Source: Planctomycetota bacterium
Lineage (GTDB): Bacteria; Planctomycetota; Planctomycetia; Gemmatales; Gemmataceae
Assembly (NCBI GenBank): GCA_021807595.1
Contig: JAKBCS010000048.1
Location: 1 to 34,566, forward strand
Direction of reading: 5' to 3'
Length of the DNA stretch: 34,566 nucleotides
A program made the translations under genes and the position numbers. Positions 8,549 through 17,187 of the stretch are shown piece after piece (the first letter of the stretch is position 1; each line of letters starts with the position of its first letter). The notes below the pieces were generated by a model. That model searched no databases and was not told the origin of the DNA. It saw only the letters and a list, made by a program, of their open reading frames with translations.

Positions 8549-9085
8549 ATGTTACCCATGCGAACGATTGTATACGCGACCGACTTCTCGGAGAACGCCG
8601 AGCCAGCCTTCGACCTGGCCTGTGCTTTGGCGGGCGAAGGAAAAGGAAAATTGATCGTTCTCCACGTCGAACGCCCTCCTTTGGCATCGCTCGGCGGAAC
8701 GGCTGGCGTACCGCCGATAGCTCCGGAATACGAACGACGATCTGCTTGGGAGCAGCTGCAGCGCTTTCGGTCGATGCGGCCCGGAATCGACCTCGAGCAT
8801 CGCTTGGAATTTGGGGAGCCGGGTGCAGTCATCCTGCGTATTGCAGATGAGAGGAAAGCCGATCTGATCGTCGTCGGCACGCACGGGCGGACGGGTCTAC
8901 GGCGGTTCCTGATGGGCAGCGTGGCCGAGCGCGTGGTGCGCAAGGCATCCTGTCCCGTTCTCACCGTGCGCACGCCAGTGCAAACGAAGTTGACCCTGCC
9001 GTCTTACGAAGACGAAGAAGGCGAGCAAGGCGGCTCGAAACTGAAACGAACAATCTTCTCTCAAGGAGACACATCATGCCGGTGA
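8549..9085 (+). CDS. Single-domain universal stress protein
   Basis: A 178-residue UspA-fold protein. It starts TIVYATDFSENAEPAFDLAC and carries the fully canonical nucleotide-binding loop VVGTHGRTGLRRFLMGSVAE, so it is the most probable ATP binder of the two single-domain paralogues here. The two paralogues share the TDFSEN start and HGRT motif but differ elsewhere, so the duplication is old. About 30 acidic and basic residues follow the fold. The gene overlaps the CBS gene by 10 bp and the next ribosome-binding site lies inside it, which indicates coupled translation. Confidence 0.9.
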   Translation: MLPMRTIVYATDFSENAEPAFDLACALAGEGKGKLIVLHVERPPLASLGGTAGVPPIAPEYERRSAWEQLQRFRSMRPGIDLEHRLEFGEPGAVILRIADERKADLIVVGTHGRTGLRRFLMGSVAERVVRKASCPVLTVRTPVQTKLTLPSYEDEEGEQGGSKLKRTIFSQGDTSCR

Positions 9086-9585
9086 TGGTCAAACCGTTGA
9101 TCGCGCTCGTGGCGAGAGACTTGATGAACCGTGAAGTGGCCACCATCCCAATCGACTTGGGAATGCAGACGGCAGCGAGATGGCTGGCTCAGATGCAAGT
9201 CAGCGGCGCGCCCGTGGTGGACGAACGCGGCAGTTGCGTGGGGGTATTGTCGTCGAACGATTTCGTCTCCTGTTGCGCCGCCAACCGTTCGCGCTGCGGC
9301 AAGCATCGCGCCGAGGCCCGCACCGGACCTTGCACCTTCCCAGAGTGCTACGGCTCCGAATGGCAAATCGTTGAACCGGAGAGCAAGGAGGGCACGGTGC
9401 GAGAATTTATGACCCCCGATCCCGCGACGGCACTGCCGGACACGTCCATCGGCAAACTGGCGGAGATGATGGTAGACGCACACCTCCATCGTCTCATTAT
9501 CGTCGACGAACGCAATCGCCCCGTTGGCATCGTATCCGCAACCGACATCGTGGCCGCAGTGGCACGAGCGGGACACGAGGAATAA
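9076..9585 (+). CDS. Two-CBS-domain protein with Cys/His-rich insert
   Basis: The 169 residues contain two CBS motifs, about 12-66 (LMNREVATIP..., GVLSSNDF) and 107-165 (FMTPDPATAL..., GIVSATDIV). They form one Bateman module of the kind that senses adenine nucleotides. Between them lies an insert with C66, C67, C74, H77, C86 and C91, which could hold a metal ion or form disulfides. Mycobacterial Hrp1, a hypoxia-induced two-CBS protein, also binds zinc, so a similar role is possible (inference). There is no other domain. The ribosome-binding site CAAGGAGAC lies within the end of the preceding Usp gene. Confidence 0.88.
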   Translation: MPVMVKPLIALVARDLMNREVATIPIDLGMQTAARWLAQMQVSGAPVVDERGSCVGVLSSNDFVSCCAANRSRCGKHRAEARTGPCTFPECYGSEWQIVEPESKEGTVREFMTPDPATALPDTSIGKLAEMMVDAHLHRLIIVDERNRPVGIVSATDIVAAVARAGHEE

Positions 9586-10418
9586 GGGGCGAGGAGTGTC
9601 CGTGCGGCACATCGCGTTCGCAGCGGAGGTGGGGCGAGGAGGTCTGCGTGCGAAGTGGATGCGCGGGACGCGATCGGGTTCGCGGACGACCGGCACGTCT
9701 TACGATCTATGGCGAGTCCATCTATCTCAAGTTGTGAGGCGTTGTTGTCGTTCGACAAAAAGCCCGCCTCCGTAGAATGCAGCAACGCCGTCCAGTTGTT
9801 CAAAGCATCGTCGCAGACCCACTCCAATCGTGTCCTCGCTTCGGAGCGGCTTGCCTTCATTTTATGTACCAGTCGCTTAGCGAGTCGAATCAATCGTTAC
9901 AGATGCGTTCTCGGCCCGGCGCAGCGTAGCGAAGTTGAGACGAGAACCGATCTCCCCGAACTCCGTCGGCACCGGATACCCCGACGAACTGTGGGGCCGG
10001 ACACGGTTGTATTCCTGACGCCACGATCAGCCGCAACATCAACTTCCAGCCAGCCCGAGTCGTGCAAGGTCGAGGCTCGGAGCCGTCGCCAGTCTCTCGC
10101 ACCTCGGTCGAGATGAAACGTCTCCCCTCCAATAACAGCAAAAAATTTGCGCTATCTGCGCAGTCCTCTGTCGCTAGGTATGGCGAACTCTTGGGGTTGG
10201 GGTGAAACTATACTGAACGATTCGCGCGGTTATCGACGATCATTATTGCGCATGGAATGGCCGATGGATTCGGAGATCGTTCTCGCTGTATCCTCGTAGC
10301 GGACAATTCAATCGCTCCCTTTTGCGAGATGGAGGCGCGATTGCATTTCCAGACACTTCGGATATATTCGTTGCGGATCGAAGGAGCATTCCGCGCGAAG
10401 ATGGGCAAGGAGGCGGTG
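9586..10418. other. Gene-poor stretch with transposase debris before kdsD
   Basis: Apart from the IS3-type remnant at 9877-10026 I see no supportable gene. A TATACT hexamer at 10209-10214 could be a -10 element for kdsD, but no good -35 lies 16-18 bp upstream. The kdsD frame is open back to 10257, but that segment has no homology-like features and precedes the strong ribosome-binding site. Confidence 0.4.
9877..10026 (-). pseudogene. IS3-family transposase C-terminal remnant
   Basis: Read on the minus strand from 10026, the frame gives WRQEYNRVRPHSSSGYPVP followed by TEF. This is the conserved C-terminal tail of IS3-group DDE transposases (consensus near W-x-x-x-Y-N-x-x-R-P-H-S-S-L-G-Y). The frame ends at TAA 9877-9879 and is blocked upstream by TGA at 10027-10029; related-looking sequence continues in another frame. 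The catalytic DDE core is absent, so it is a dead fragment. No terminal inverted repeats were identified. Confidence 0.7.
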
Positions 10419-11471
10419 ATGGGCTTGCAGGTTCATCTGCACAATCCGGGCAGTTCCAGCGAACCTCGTCTGGATTATGCTCGACAGATCGTCCGTGCCG
10501 AGGCGGCGGCGTTGGAGCGCGTTGCGCAGCGGCTCGACGACGCTTTTCTGCGGGCCGTCGATCTCCTCCTGCGGTTGACTGGGCGCGTGTGCATCACCGG
10601 AGCGGGCAAATCCGCCGATGTGGGGCAAAAGATCGCCGGAACCCTCAATTCGACGGGAACGCGCGCCTACGTTCTCGACGCCACCAAAGCGATGCACGGC
10701 GATTTGGGCATGGTGCATCCCGACGATGTGGCGTTGGTTCTGTCGCACAGCGGCGAGAGCGAAGAGATCGTGCGTTTACTGCCTCCGTTGCGACCGATGG
10801 TGCGCGGCATCCTGGCGTTGACCGGCAATGGGCGGAGTACCTTGGCTCAAAAGGCGGACGCGGCCATCGTCTACGGTCCCCTGGAAGAGGTTTGTCCGCT
10901 GGGTCTGGCTCCGAGCGCCAGCACGACGGCCATGATCGCCCTGGGCGACGCTCTGGCGTTTGTACTCAGTCAAGAGCGGGCATTTACGCACGACGATTTT
11001 GCACGCTTCCATCCGGCTGGAAGTTTGGGGCGCAAACTCCTGAAAGTCGAAAGCGTGATGCGACGAGACGGCGACATGCGCCTGGCATCGGCGAACGAAA
11101 CGGTGCGGAGCGTGTACGCGCGGTCGCGGCACACAGGCCGACGTACCGGAGCCGTGGTGTTGGTGGACGACGATGGAAAACTGTGCGGGTTGTTCACCGA
11201 TAGCGATTTGGCGCGCCTGATCGAAGCGCGGCGCGACGCGGCGTTGGATCGCCCCATCGCCGAAGTGATGACCACCGATCCGATCGCGGTGCCGTCGGGA
11301 ACGCGTGTCGGCGATGCCGTCGAACTGCTGCGCCGCCATCGCATCAGCGAATTGCCCGTCGTCGATAGCGCGGGCAAACCGGAGGGATTACTTGATATTA
11401 CCGATCTAATTGGTGTCGTTTCCATCGACGATACCGAGGAGACGACGACGCGGACGAGGATCGGCGCGTGA
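10419..11471 (+). CDS. kdsD: D-arabinose-5-phosphate isomerase, KdsD/KpsF family
   Basis: The enzyme converts ribulose 5-phosphate to arabinose 5-phosphate, the first step towards Kdo of lipopolysaccharide. The 350 residues comprise an N-terminal SIS domain with VCITGAGKSADVGQKIAGT and SHSGESEEIV, the active-site stretch LAPSASTTAMIALGDALA, the segment HPAGSLGRKLL, and two C-terminal CBS domains (VMRRDG...; VMTTDPIAVPSGT). I place the start at ATG 10419 because AAGGAGG lies five bases upstream and MGLQVHLHN leads directly into the fold; in-frame starts at 10401 and 10257 are less well supported. It overlaps kdsC by four bases (GTGA). Confidence 0.92.
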   Translation: MGLQVHLHNPGSSSEPRLDYARQIVRAEAAALERVAQRLDDAFLRAVDLLLRLTGRVCITGAGKSADVGQKIAGTLNSTGTRAYVLDATKAMHGDLGMVHPDDVALVLSHSGESEEIVRLLPPLRPMVRGILALTGNGRSTLAQKADAAIVYGPLEEVCPLGLAPSASTTAMIALGDALAFVLSQERAFTHDDFARFHPAGSLGRKLLKVESVMRRDGDMRLASANETVRSVYARSRHTGRRTGAVVLVDDDGKLCGLFTDSDLARLIEARRDAALDRPIAEVMTTDPIAVPSGTRVGDAVELLRRHRISELPVVDSAGKPEGLLDITDLIGVVSIDDTEETTTRTRIGA

Positions 11472-11962
11472 AGACCTTGCGCGAACGCTGCGCCGCCATC
11501 GAGTGGCTAATTCTCGATGTCGATGGCGTGCTGACGGAAGGCGGCATCGTTTATGCCCATCCGGAGTTGGAGATCAAACGGTTTCACGTCCGCGATGGTT
11601 CGGGGCTGAAGCGGTGGCATCGCGCCGGCAAGCGAGCCGCGCTGCTGACGGGACGTAGTTCGCCGCTAGTGGATCGGCGGGCTGCCGAATTGGACATCGA
11701 CCGCGCGATTCAGGGAGCGACGGACAAACTACCGGCCTATCGGCGGCTGCTCGAGGAAACCGGCGCGGCGGCAGAGACCGTCTGCTACATCGGCGACGAC
11801 GTGCCCGATGTGCCGCCGTTATGTGCGAGCGGCTTGGCCGCCAGCGTCGCCGACGGCTGCTCCGAGGCGCGTGCCGTCGCTCACTACATCACCCGTGCTG
11901 TCGGGGGGCACGGGGCGGTGCGCGAAGTCATCGACTTGATTCTCCGGTGTCAAGGACGTTGA
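11468..11962 (+). CDS. kdsC: Kdo-8-phosphate phosphatase KdsC (HAD superfamily)
   Basis: KdsC removes the phosphate from 3-deoxy-D-manno-octulosonate 8-phosphate. The 164-residue protein is a cap-less HAD phosphatase with motif I LILDVDGVLTEGG (nucleophile and acid Asp pair), motif II LLTGRSS, and motif III GDDVPDVPPL. The pattern matches the tetrameric KdsC family. It starts with GTG at 11468, overlapping the kdsD stop, a typical coupled arrangement. kdsA and kdsB are not in the window. Confidence 0.92.
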   Translation: MKTLRERCAAIEWLILDVDGVLTEGGIVYAHPELEIKRFHVRDGSGLKRWHRAGKRAALLTGRSSPLVDRRAAELDIDRAIQGATDKLPAYRRLLEETGAAAETVCYIGDDVPDVPPLCASGLAASVADGCSEARAVAHYITRAVGGHGAVREVIDLILRCQGR

Positions 11963-12032
11963 AGCGATACGGGGACGCGAGGCGTCCGGACGGGCGTTCC
12001 AGCGCGGAGCGCGGCCGCGAGGAGATATAATT

Positions 12033-15000
12033 GTGTGGACTCCCAAGCGCATCGTGTTATTGGTCGGAGGATTTGGACTATTTGTCATCGTCTATTTTAT
12101 CTATTCGTTGACGACTTTGGGGCGCATCAATACGCTTCCTCCTCTACCGGAACAATATAAGATCAGTCGAAAAGGGATGCCGTCCGGCGAGAGATCGACC
12201 AATAAGGTAAACGGTCCCACGCCGCTCCAGAAAAAATTGACGATGGCCTTCAACGCGGGGTGCAAGGAATTAGAGTGGCCGGTTCAACTCGAAATGAACG
12301 CGAAAAACATGGTGTTGGCCGCCCAGCAATGCGATCGCACCGAGGACGGACGGGTCAAGTTCTCGCCGATGAGCTTGGCCATTTTCGGGAAAAACAAGGA
12401 CGGGCGCGGCGTTGAAATCAATACGCTCAAATGCGCGGAGGCGTATCTTCGCTTCGATCGTCGGCTCAGTTCGCTCAATCCCAATGAAATGAATGGCCGG
12501 AAAATCGTCGAGGTGCAATTGATCGGCGACAGCCCCGGCGGCCATCCGATTCGCATCATCAACAACCGGCGCACCCCAAGCGACGAGGACGATCTCGTCG
12601 TCACGATTAACACCGGCCCCGTCTATTATCTCGAAAAAACACAACTCATCAAAACCAGCGATTTCGTGCATATCGTCGATGGCAAATCCACGTCCCGCGA
12701 TGGACAAAGGCTGCTTCCGCCCAAAGCCGACATCTACGCCAAGGGCATGGAGATGGAATTGACCACCGCCGCACCCCCGCCTCGGCCCGGTGTGCTTCTC
12801 GCGCCCAAACCGAAGAACGAATCGATTACCGGCGTCAAGCGCATCGTCCTCAAAGAAAACGTCATCATGAACTTGTGCGTCAACAAAGGCGGCGGGCCGT
12901 TTCCCGGCACCGATTCCGCTTCCAACCGGGTTAAGCCGGCCGCTCCTGGAAAGAATCCCGAGCCTGAGGCACCCTCGCGCATCCGCATCGACTCGCCGGG
13001 CCGTTTCGAGTACCACTTGCTAAAAGATCACGACGAAGCCACTTTCGATGCGCCCACCGACACGGAAATGTCCACCAGTCCGCAAGACGTTATGGTGCAA
13101 CGTCTCAACGACGAGAGCATCGGCTACGACATGCTCGTATGCAAGCATCTGGAACTGCGCATCAAACGGCGCAGCAACGAGAAAGCCGAACCGAAATCCA
13201 CGCTATCGGGTGACGAGCAGGGTTTCGAGATCGAGACCGTTCATGCCACCGGACCCTTCGTCACGCTCACCTCCGACGCGGAGAAACTAACCGCGCACGG
13301 CAACGATTTCTTCCACGATACGAGCAAGAAACTCACCATCCTCAAAGGCGTTCCCACCATGGAAGCCAACAAGGAAGACAATCTGATTGTCGCGCCGATG
13401 CTGACCATTCGGGACGTGCCCCTGCCGGAAACTGCCAAGCAAGGCAACGGCGACAAGAAGCAGAAAGCGAAAACGTATCAATACGTCGAAGCGAGCGGGC
13501 CTGGCCGCATCGACATGATGAACAAATCGACCAAGGAGCGAACTACGCACGCCTATTGGAACGAGAGTCTGGTTTCCACGCGCGACGGTGCGCTCGATCT
13601 GTTGGTGCTGACGGGCGCGGCGCGCTTCAAGGACGACGAACACGATCAATCGCTTCGAGGGGAAGAGTTGAAGGTTTGGCTGTTGCCCGACGACAATCCT
13701 CCGGTGGCGCGGGCCGAATCGCCTCTCCGTCCCGCCGTCTCGCCGTCTCCGCCCACAACCGGACTCGTGAAAGAGAAAAAGGGTGCCGCCGCCTCCGACA
13801 AACCGGCCGCATCGTCGCGCCGACCGCACCACCTCCAAGCCTTGCGGAATGTTTTCGCACACTCCAAGGATATGAATATCCACGATGCCGCCCGCCTCGT
13901 GATCCAATTCACCGATGTGCCGCTCGCCCTGATGCCGCCCAGCAAAGACGACGAGAAAACGAAGTCCAAACCTCGGCCAACCGCAAGTCCCGCCCCTCTC
14001 GTTCCGAATGCGGGGTCGCAACGCACGGGTACCGCGCCGCCGGTTGGCAGCGGGGTACCGCAGCCGATCGCTCGAGCCAATGCGAAAGCGCCAGCGACGG
14101 AGCCGGAGCCAAATCCCATCGATCTGAGCGCGCGCAACATTGAAGCCAAAGTGCTGCGTTGCGAAGAACGCATGGCGCTCGATCATTTGTGGGCCGAGGG
14201 CGGAGCGGCGGAATACTTGCACAAGCGCGGCGGCGTGCGCGTGCGGCAAAAGCCGAGCCGGCCGGGTGAAGACGGCGTGGACATCGAAGCCAACACGCTC
14301 GACATGAGTTGCACCGCCAACGGGAATATCCTCGTCGCCAACGGCGATTTAGCTAGTTTAGAGATGGGCAAAATAAAAATTATCGGCCCCGAGGTTCACG
14401 TCGATCAAGAATCGAACAAGGTATGGGTCGAGGGCGCGGGGGCCATGTGCATGCAGAGCAACACCACGTTGGAAAATAAGCCGCTGGAAAAGCCGATCCC
14501 GCTGACCATCCACTGGAGCGACGATATGTTTTTCCAGGGCACTCATGCGTCGTTTCGCGGGGGCATTCAGGCGGATCAGGGCGAGGCGCGTCTCGCCTGC
14601 CAACGCTTGCAAGTCATTTTCGACCGTCCCATTTCCCTCAAGCAAGGCATGCGCAACGATCGTCCGGCCAAGGTGAAGAAGCTCGTGGCCGACGACGAGG
14701 TGCGGGCCGAGGATCAAACCATCGTCGATGGAAAACTGGAGAAATATCAACGGCTTTCGGGCATTTCGATGACCGTGGAGACGGAGTCGCCCGACGAGTC
14801 GTCCGCCGACGCCAAAGCCCCCGAAAGCAATACCATTCTGTTGTCCGGCCCCGGCAGCGTGCGCATCCTCCAGCGCGGGGGCAACGATGTCGCGACCGCG
14901 CCCGTCAAACCCGCGCCGAGTCGTGCCATTACCCTGTCGCCCGGCGAAGAGGCGCAAGAACTCAAGCTGACCGAAGTTCGCTTCGAGAACTTGATGAAGG

Positions 15001-15482
15001 CCAACAATCTCACGAACGTGGCGACCTTTTGGGGGTCGGTGCGCCTTCTGAACATGCCCAGCGACAATCCGCGCCGCGACATCGACTTCGGCGACATCTT
15101 GTCCAAGGAACTGCCCAAGGGCGTCCTCTATCTCAGCTGCAATCAACTCACGGTGCGCACCTACCGCGTTCGCATTAAAGAGGACAATACTACGGGAAAT
15201 ATAGATAAAAACCACAAGCCCAAGTACCGCACCTATCAAGAGATGGTGGCGACGGGGCAGGTCGTCGTTCAGAGCCAAGAGTTAACCGCCAAGTGCGACC
15301 GCATGATTTTCAACGAAGAGAAGGATCAGATCATCTTCCACGGCGAAAACGGCAACAAAGCCGTGTTATCGAAAGTCACCGTCAAGGGAGGAAGACCGCA
15401 AGTGATCCAGAGCAAGAAGCTCATCTACTACCGTTCGACCAACGCCGTCGAAGGGGACAAGACCGATTCGATCAGCGGCTAA
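12033..15482 (+). CDS. Giant membrane-anchored LptC/OstA-like protein
   Basis: This 1149-residue protein has an N-terminal membrane segment (VLLVGGFGLFVIVYFIYSL, 9-27) and then a long beta-rich, export-type chain. The C-terminal part (about 1065-1140) reads like an OstA/LptA repeat: GQVVVQSQELTAKCDRMIF and DQIIFHGENGNKAVL. Similar strand patterns occur near 740-800 (DIEANTLDMSC, KIKIIGPEVHV). Proline/alanine/lysine-rich linkers occupy roughly 569-600 and 640-694. Its position after kdsDC and its single N-terminal anchor argue for a periplasmic lipopolysaccharide-transport role, combining LptC-like anchoring with OstA-like repeats (inference). It is several times longer than LptA or LptC. Start GTG at 12033 with GAGGAGAT upstream; it lies 70 bp after kdsC. 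LptB is not adjacent. Confidence 0.7.
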   Translation: MWTPKRIVLLVGGFGLFVIVYFIYSLTTLGRINTLPPLPEQYKISRKGMPSGERSTNKVNGPTPLQKKLTMAFNAGCKELEWPVQLEMNAKNMVLAAQQCDRTEDGRVKFSPMSLAIFGKNKDGRGVEINTLKCAEAYLRFDRRLSSLNPNEMNGRKIVEVQLIGDSPGGHPIRIINNRRTPSDEDDLVVTINTGPVYYLEKTQLIKTSDFVHIVDGKSTSRDGQRLLPPKADIYAKGMEMELTTAAPPPRPGVLLAPKPKNESITGVKRIVLKENVIMNLCVNKGGGPFPGTDSASNRVKPAAPGKNPEPEAPSRIRIDSPGRFEYHLLKDHDEATFDAPTDTEMSTSPQDVMVQRLNDESIGYDMLVCKHLELRIKRRSNEKAEPKSTLSGDEQGFEIETVHATGPFVTLTSDAEKLTAHGNDFFHDTSKKLTILKGVPTMEANKEDNLIVAPMLTIRDVPLPETAKQGNGDKKQKAKTYQYVEASGPGRIDMMNKSTKERTTHAYWNESLVSTRDGALDLLVLTGAARFKDDEHDQSLRGEELKVWLLPDDNPPVARAESPLRPAVSPSPPTTGLVKEKKGAAASDKPAASSRRPHHLQALRNVFAHSKDMNIHDAARLVIQFTDVPLALMPPSKDDEKTKSKPRPTASPAPLVPNAGSQRTGTAPPVGSGVPQPIARANAKAPATEPEPNPIDLSARNIEAKVLRCEERMALDHLWAEGGAAEYLHKRGGVRVRQKPSRPGEDGVDIEANTLDMSCTANGNILVANGDLASLEMGKIKIIGPEVHVDQESNKVWVEGAGAMCMQSNTTLENKPLEKPIPLTIHWSDDMFFQGTHASFRGGIQADQGEARLACQRLQVIFDRPISLKQGMRNDRPAKVKKLVADDEVRAEDQTIVDGKLEKYQRLSGISMTVETESPDESSADAKAPESNTILLSGPGSVRILQRGGNDVATAPVKPAPSRAITLSPGEEAQELKLTEVRFENLMKANNLTNVATFWGSVRLLNMPSDNPRRDIDFGDILSKELPKGVLYLSCNQLTVRTYRVRIKEDNTTGNIDKNHKPKYRTYQEMVATGQVVVQSQELTAKCDRMIFNEEKDQIIFHGENGNKAVLSKVTVKGGRPQVIQSKKLIYYRSTNAVEGDKTDSISG

Positions 15483-15494
15483 ACTCCGGCGAGA

Positions 15495-15555
15495 GGCGAA
15501 CCCAAGATCCCCTCGCCCTGAGTACAGGAGAGAGGGGATCTTCTGAGACAGTCTC
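15495..15555 (-). repeat. Stop-codon-abutting hairpin repeat, copy A (probable terminator)
   Basis: Between the convergent LptC/OstA-like and DUF1080 genes lies a perfect 11-bp stem, AAGATCCCCTC with its complement (15504-15542), and on the DUF1080 side the small palindrome GAGACTGTCTC directly after the stop codon. A second copy, at the same position relative to a stop codon, occurs at 25950-26012. It can serve as a terminator for both converging genes. Confidence 0.75.
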
Positions 15556-16218
15556 TTACTCTTTTTTGTCCGCCGGCAGCTCGATGACCTCGATCTTGCG
15601 GAACTTGACGACGCTGTTGGGATCGTGTTGTTGCAGGGCAAAATGGCCCTTGGAGAAATTGTTGTTCTCGTCCACAAAATCCACCGTCGTCTTGCCGTTC
15701 ACTTTGATGACGATGTGCTTGCCGCGCGCGATGACCTCCTGGGTGAACCATTCGTTGGGCTTCACCAAGATGTCCTCGACGACGAGCTTCTTCCGATCGC
15801 CGTCCTTCAGCTTCAGACGCGCCGGATAGAGACTGCCCGTCTTGATGCGGTCGCCGTGCGTGCTGTTGATCTGGGCCTCGTACCCGTCGGGGAAGCCGGG
15901 GCCGAACTTGGTGCGGAAATATTGTCCGCTGTTGCTCTTGTCACCGATCGAGACCTCGACGCGGAAGCGAAAGTTCTCGTAGTCGCCGCGCTCGCTGAAT
16001 AGATGGCTGGCCGGCCCGCTGCCGATCAAAATGCCGTCTTCGACGCGCCATTTGCCGGCGCTCTTCGGATGCGCCTTCCAGCCGGTCAAATCTTTACCGT
16101 TGAAGAGCGGCGTCCATTTCTCATCTTTTTTGTCGTCGGCGGAAACGGAGGCCAAGGCCAGCGTCAACCCCGCCGCGATCATCGGCACTACCGCGAACCT
16201 CAATAAATGTCGTACCAT
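15556..16218 (-). CDS. Secreted DUF1080 (3-keto-disaccharide hydrolase-like) protein
   Basis: The 220-residue protein has a signal peptide (MVRHLLRFAVVPMIAAGLTLALASVSA-type, cleaved near residue 27) and one DUF1080 domain. The domain shows the family hallmarks WTPLFNGKDLTGWKAH, WRVEDGILIGSG, SNSGQYFRT and DGYEAQI, and ends with HFALQQHDPNSVVKFRKIEV. The fold is a concanavalin-like jelly roll; some members hydrolyse 3-keto-glycosides. It probably acts in the periplasm. It lies 24 bp downstream of the ThuA-like gene on the same strand, so the two are likely co-expressed in sugar-derivative metabolism (inference). Confidence 0.9.
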   Translation of the reverse strand: MVRHLLRFAVVPMIAAGLTLALASVSADDKKDEKWTPLFNGKDLTGWKAHPKSAGKWRVEDGILIGSGPASHLFSERGDYENFRFRVEVSIGDKSNSGQYFRTKFGPGFPDGYEAQINSTHGDRIKTGSLYPARLKLKDGDRKKLVVEDILVKPNEWFTQEVIARGKHIVIKVNGKTTVDFVDENNNFSKGHFALQQHDPNSVVKFRKIEVIELPADKKE

Positions 16219-16242
16219 TCCCGAATACTCCTTAACAAGATG

Positions 16243-17187
16243 TTAAACAATGCTTATTTCGATGCGATTCGTTTGGGCCTTCTTCTTGGGCGAGGGCAAT
16301 ACCGAGGCGTTGGGGGCAACGTCGTTCAAGTTGGGCTTTACCTCCGCTTCGACGCGACCGAGCGTCCAGGCCAAGGCTCCGGCAAGCATTTTCTGCATGA
16401 TCTCGCTCTCCCACACGTCTTCGCGGTGGCCCATCGAGGTGTAGAAGACGCGGCCCTTTTTGTGCTTCCGCGCCCAGGTGGCCGGGTATTTCGGACGTTC
16501 GTAGTCGAGATTCTTCATGCCTTCGGTGTCTTGCACCAGAACGACGTGCAGGTCCGGCGCGAAGTTTTTGAGCGAATACCATTCTTCGTGCTTCTCGAAA
16601 TCCTTGACGCCATCGAGTCCGGGAAACTTCGGATCGACGACGCGCATCCACGAATTCTGCTGTTGGCCGTGGCGGATGAACTCGCCGCCGAGCATGGCGA
16701 TGTAGGGATCGACTTGTTCGCCGGTCTGGTTTTCCCATTGCCCGCCCTTGCTGTGGAAGGTATCGCTGGCACAATGGCAACCGATAAACCCTTTGCCGCC
16801 GGCGACGGCGTCGAGCAGTGCTTTCTTGCCGGCGCGGGACATGGGCGGCGAGCCGTCGAGACACTTTTCACTCGTCAGATCGCCTTGCGTCTGGAATAAA
16901 AAGCCGTCGAAGGTGTCGAAGTCCTTGGCCTCGAAGACGCGCCCGTCTTTCATGCACACGACCTCGATATTATGTTTCTTGCCCAGTTCGGTGACGAGGC
17001 GTTCGGCCAGCGAGAGTTTGCCCTCTTTCCGAGCGATGACGGAATGTTGGAAGCCGACCGAGCGCGTGTACACGAGCAGTTTACGGCGTTTGCTGTCTTC
17101 GGCGACGGCCAGCGCGTGCGGCAGTCCGGCACCGCCGATCATCAGAGCGGCGAGTGAGGACTGTTGCAGCCATTGACGACGATTCAT
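16243..17187 (-). CDS. Tat-exported ThuA-like domain protein
   Basis: The 314-residue protein starts with a Tat-type leader (MNRRQWLQQSSLAALMIGGAG) and continues into a ThuA-like, glutamine-amidotransferase-fold domain: KLLVYTRSVGFQHSVI, FDGFLFQTQGDL, GKGFIGCHCASDTFH, and RVFYTSMGHREDVW near the C-terminus. ThuA proteins act on trehalose-type disaccharides by way of 3-keto intermediates, which fits the adjacent DUF1080 gene. The GCHCASDTFH segment corresponds to the usual G-x-H-x-A motif, here with cysteines on either side of the His. The last 25 residues are Lys-rich and probably disordered. Confidence 0.88.
   Translation of the reverse strand: MNRRQWLQQSSLAALMIGGAGLPHALAVAEDSKRRKLLVYTRSVGFQHSVIARKEGKLSLAERLVTELGKKHNIEVVCMKDGRVFEAKDFDTFDGFLFQTQGDLTSEKCLDGSPPMSRAGKKALLDAVAGGKGFIGCHCASDTFHSKGGQWENQTGEQVDPYIAMLGGEFIRHGQQQNSWMRVVDPKFPGLDGVKDFEKHEEWYSLKNFAPDLHVVLVQDTEGMKNLDYERPKYPATWARKHKKGRVFYTSMGHREDVWESEIMQKMLAGALAWTLGRVEAEVKPNLNDVAPNASVLPSPKKKAQTNRIEISIV

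Noticed and set aside
12270-15278. Long minus-strand open frames opposite the LptC/OstA-like gene
   Set aside because: They have no ribosome-binding sites or family features, and the plus-strand frame has a membrane anchor and operon context; these are GC-driven shadows.
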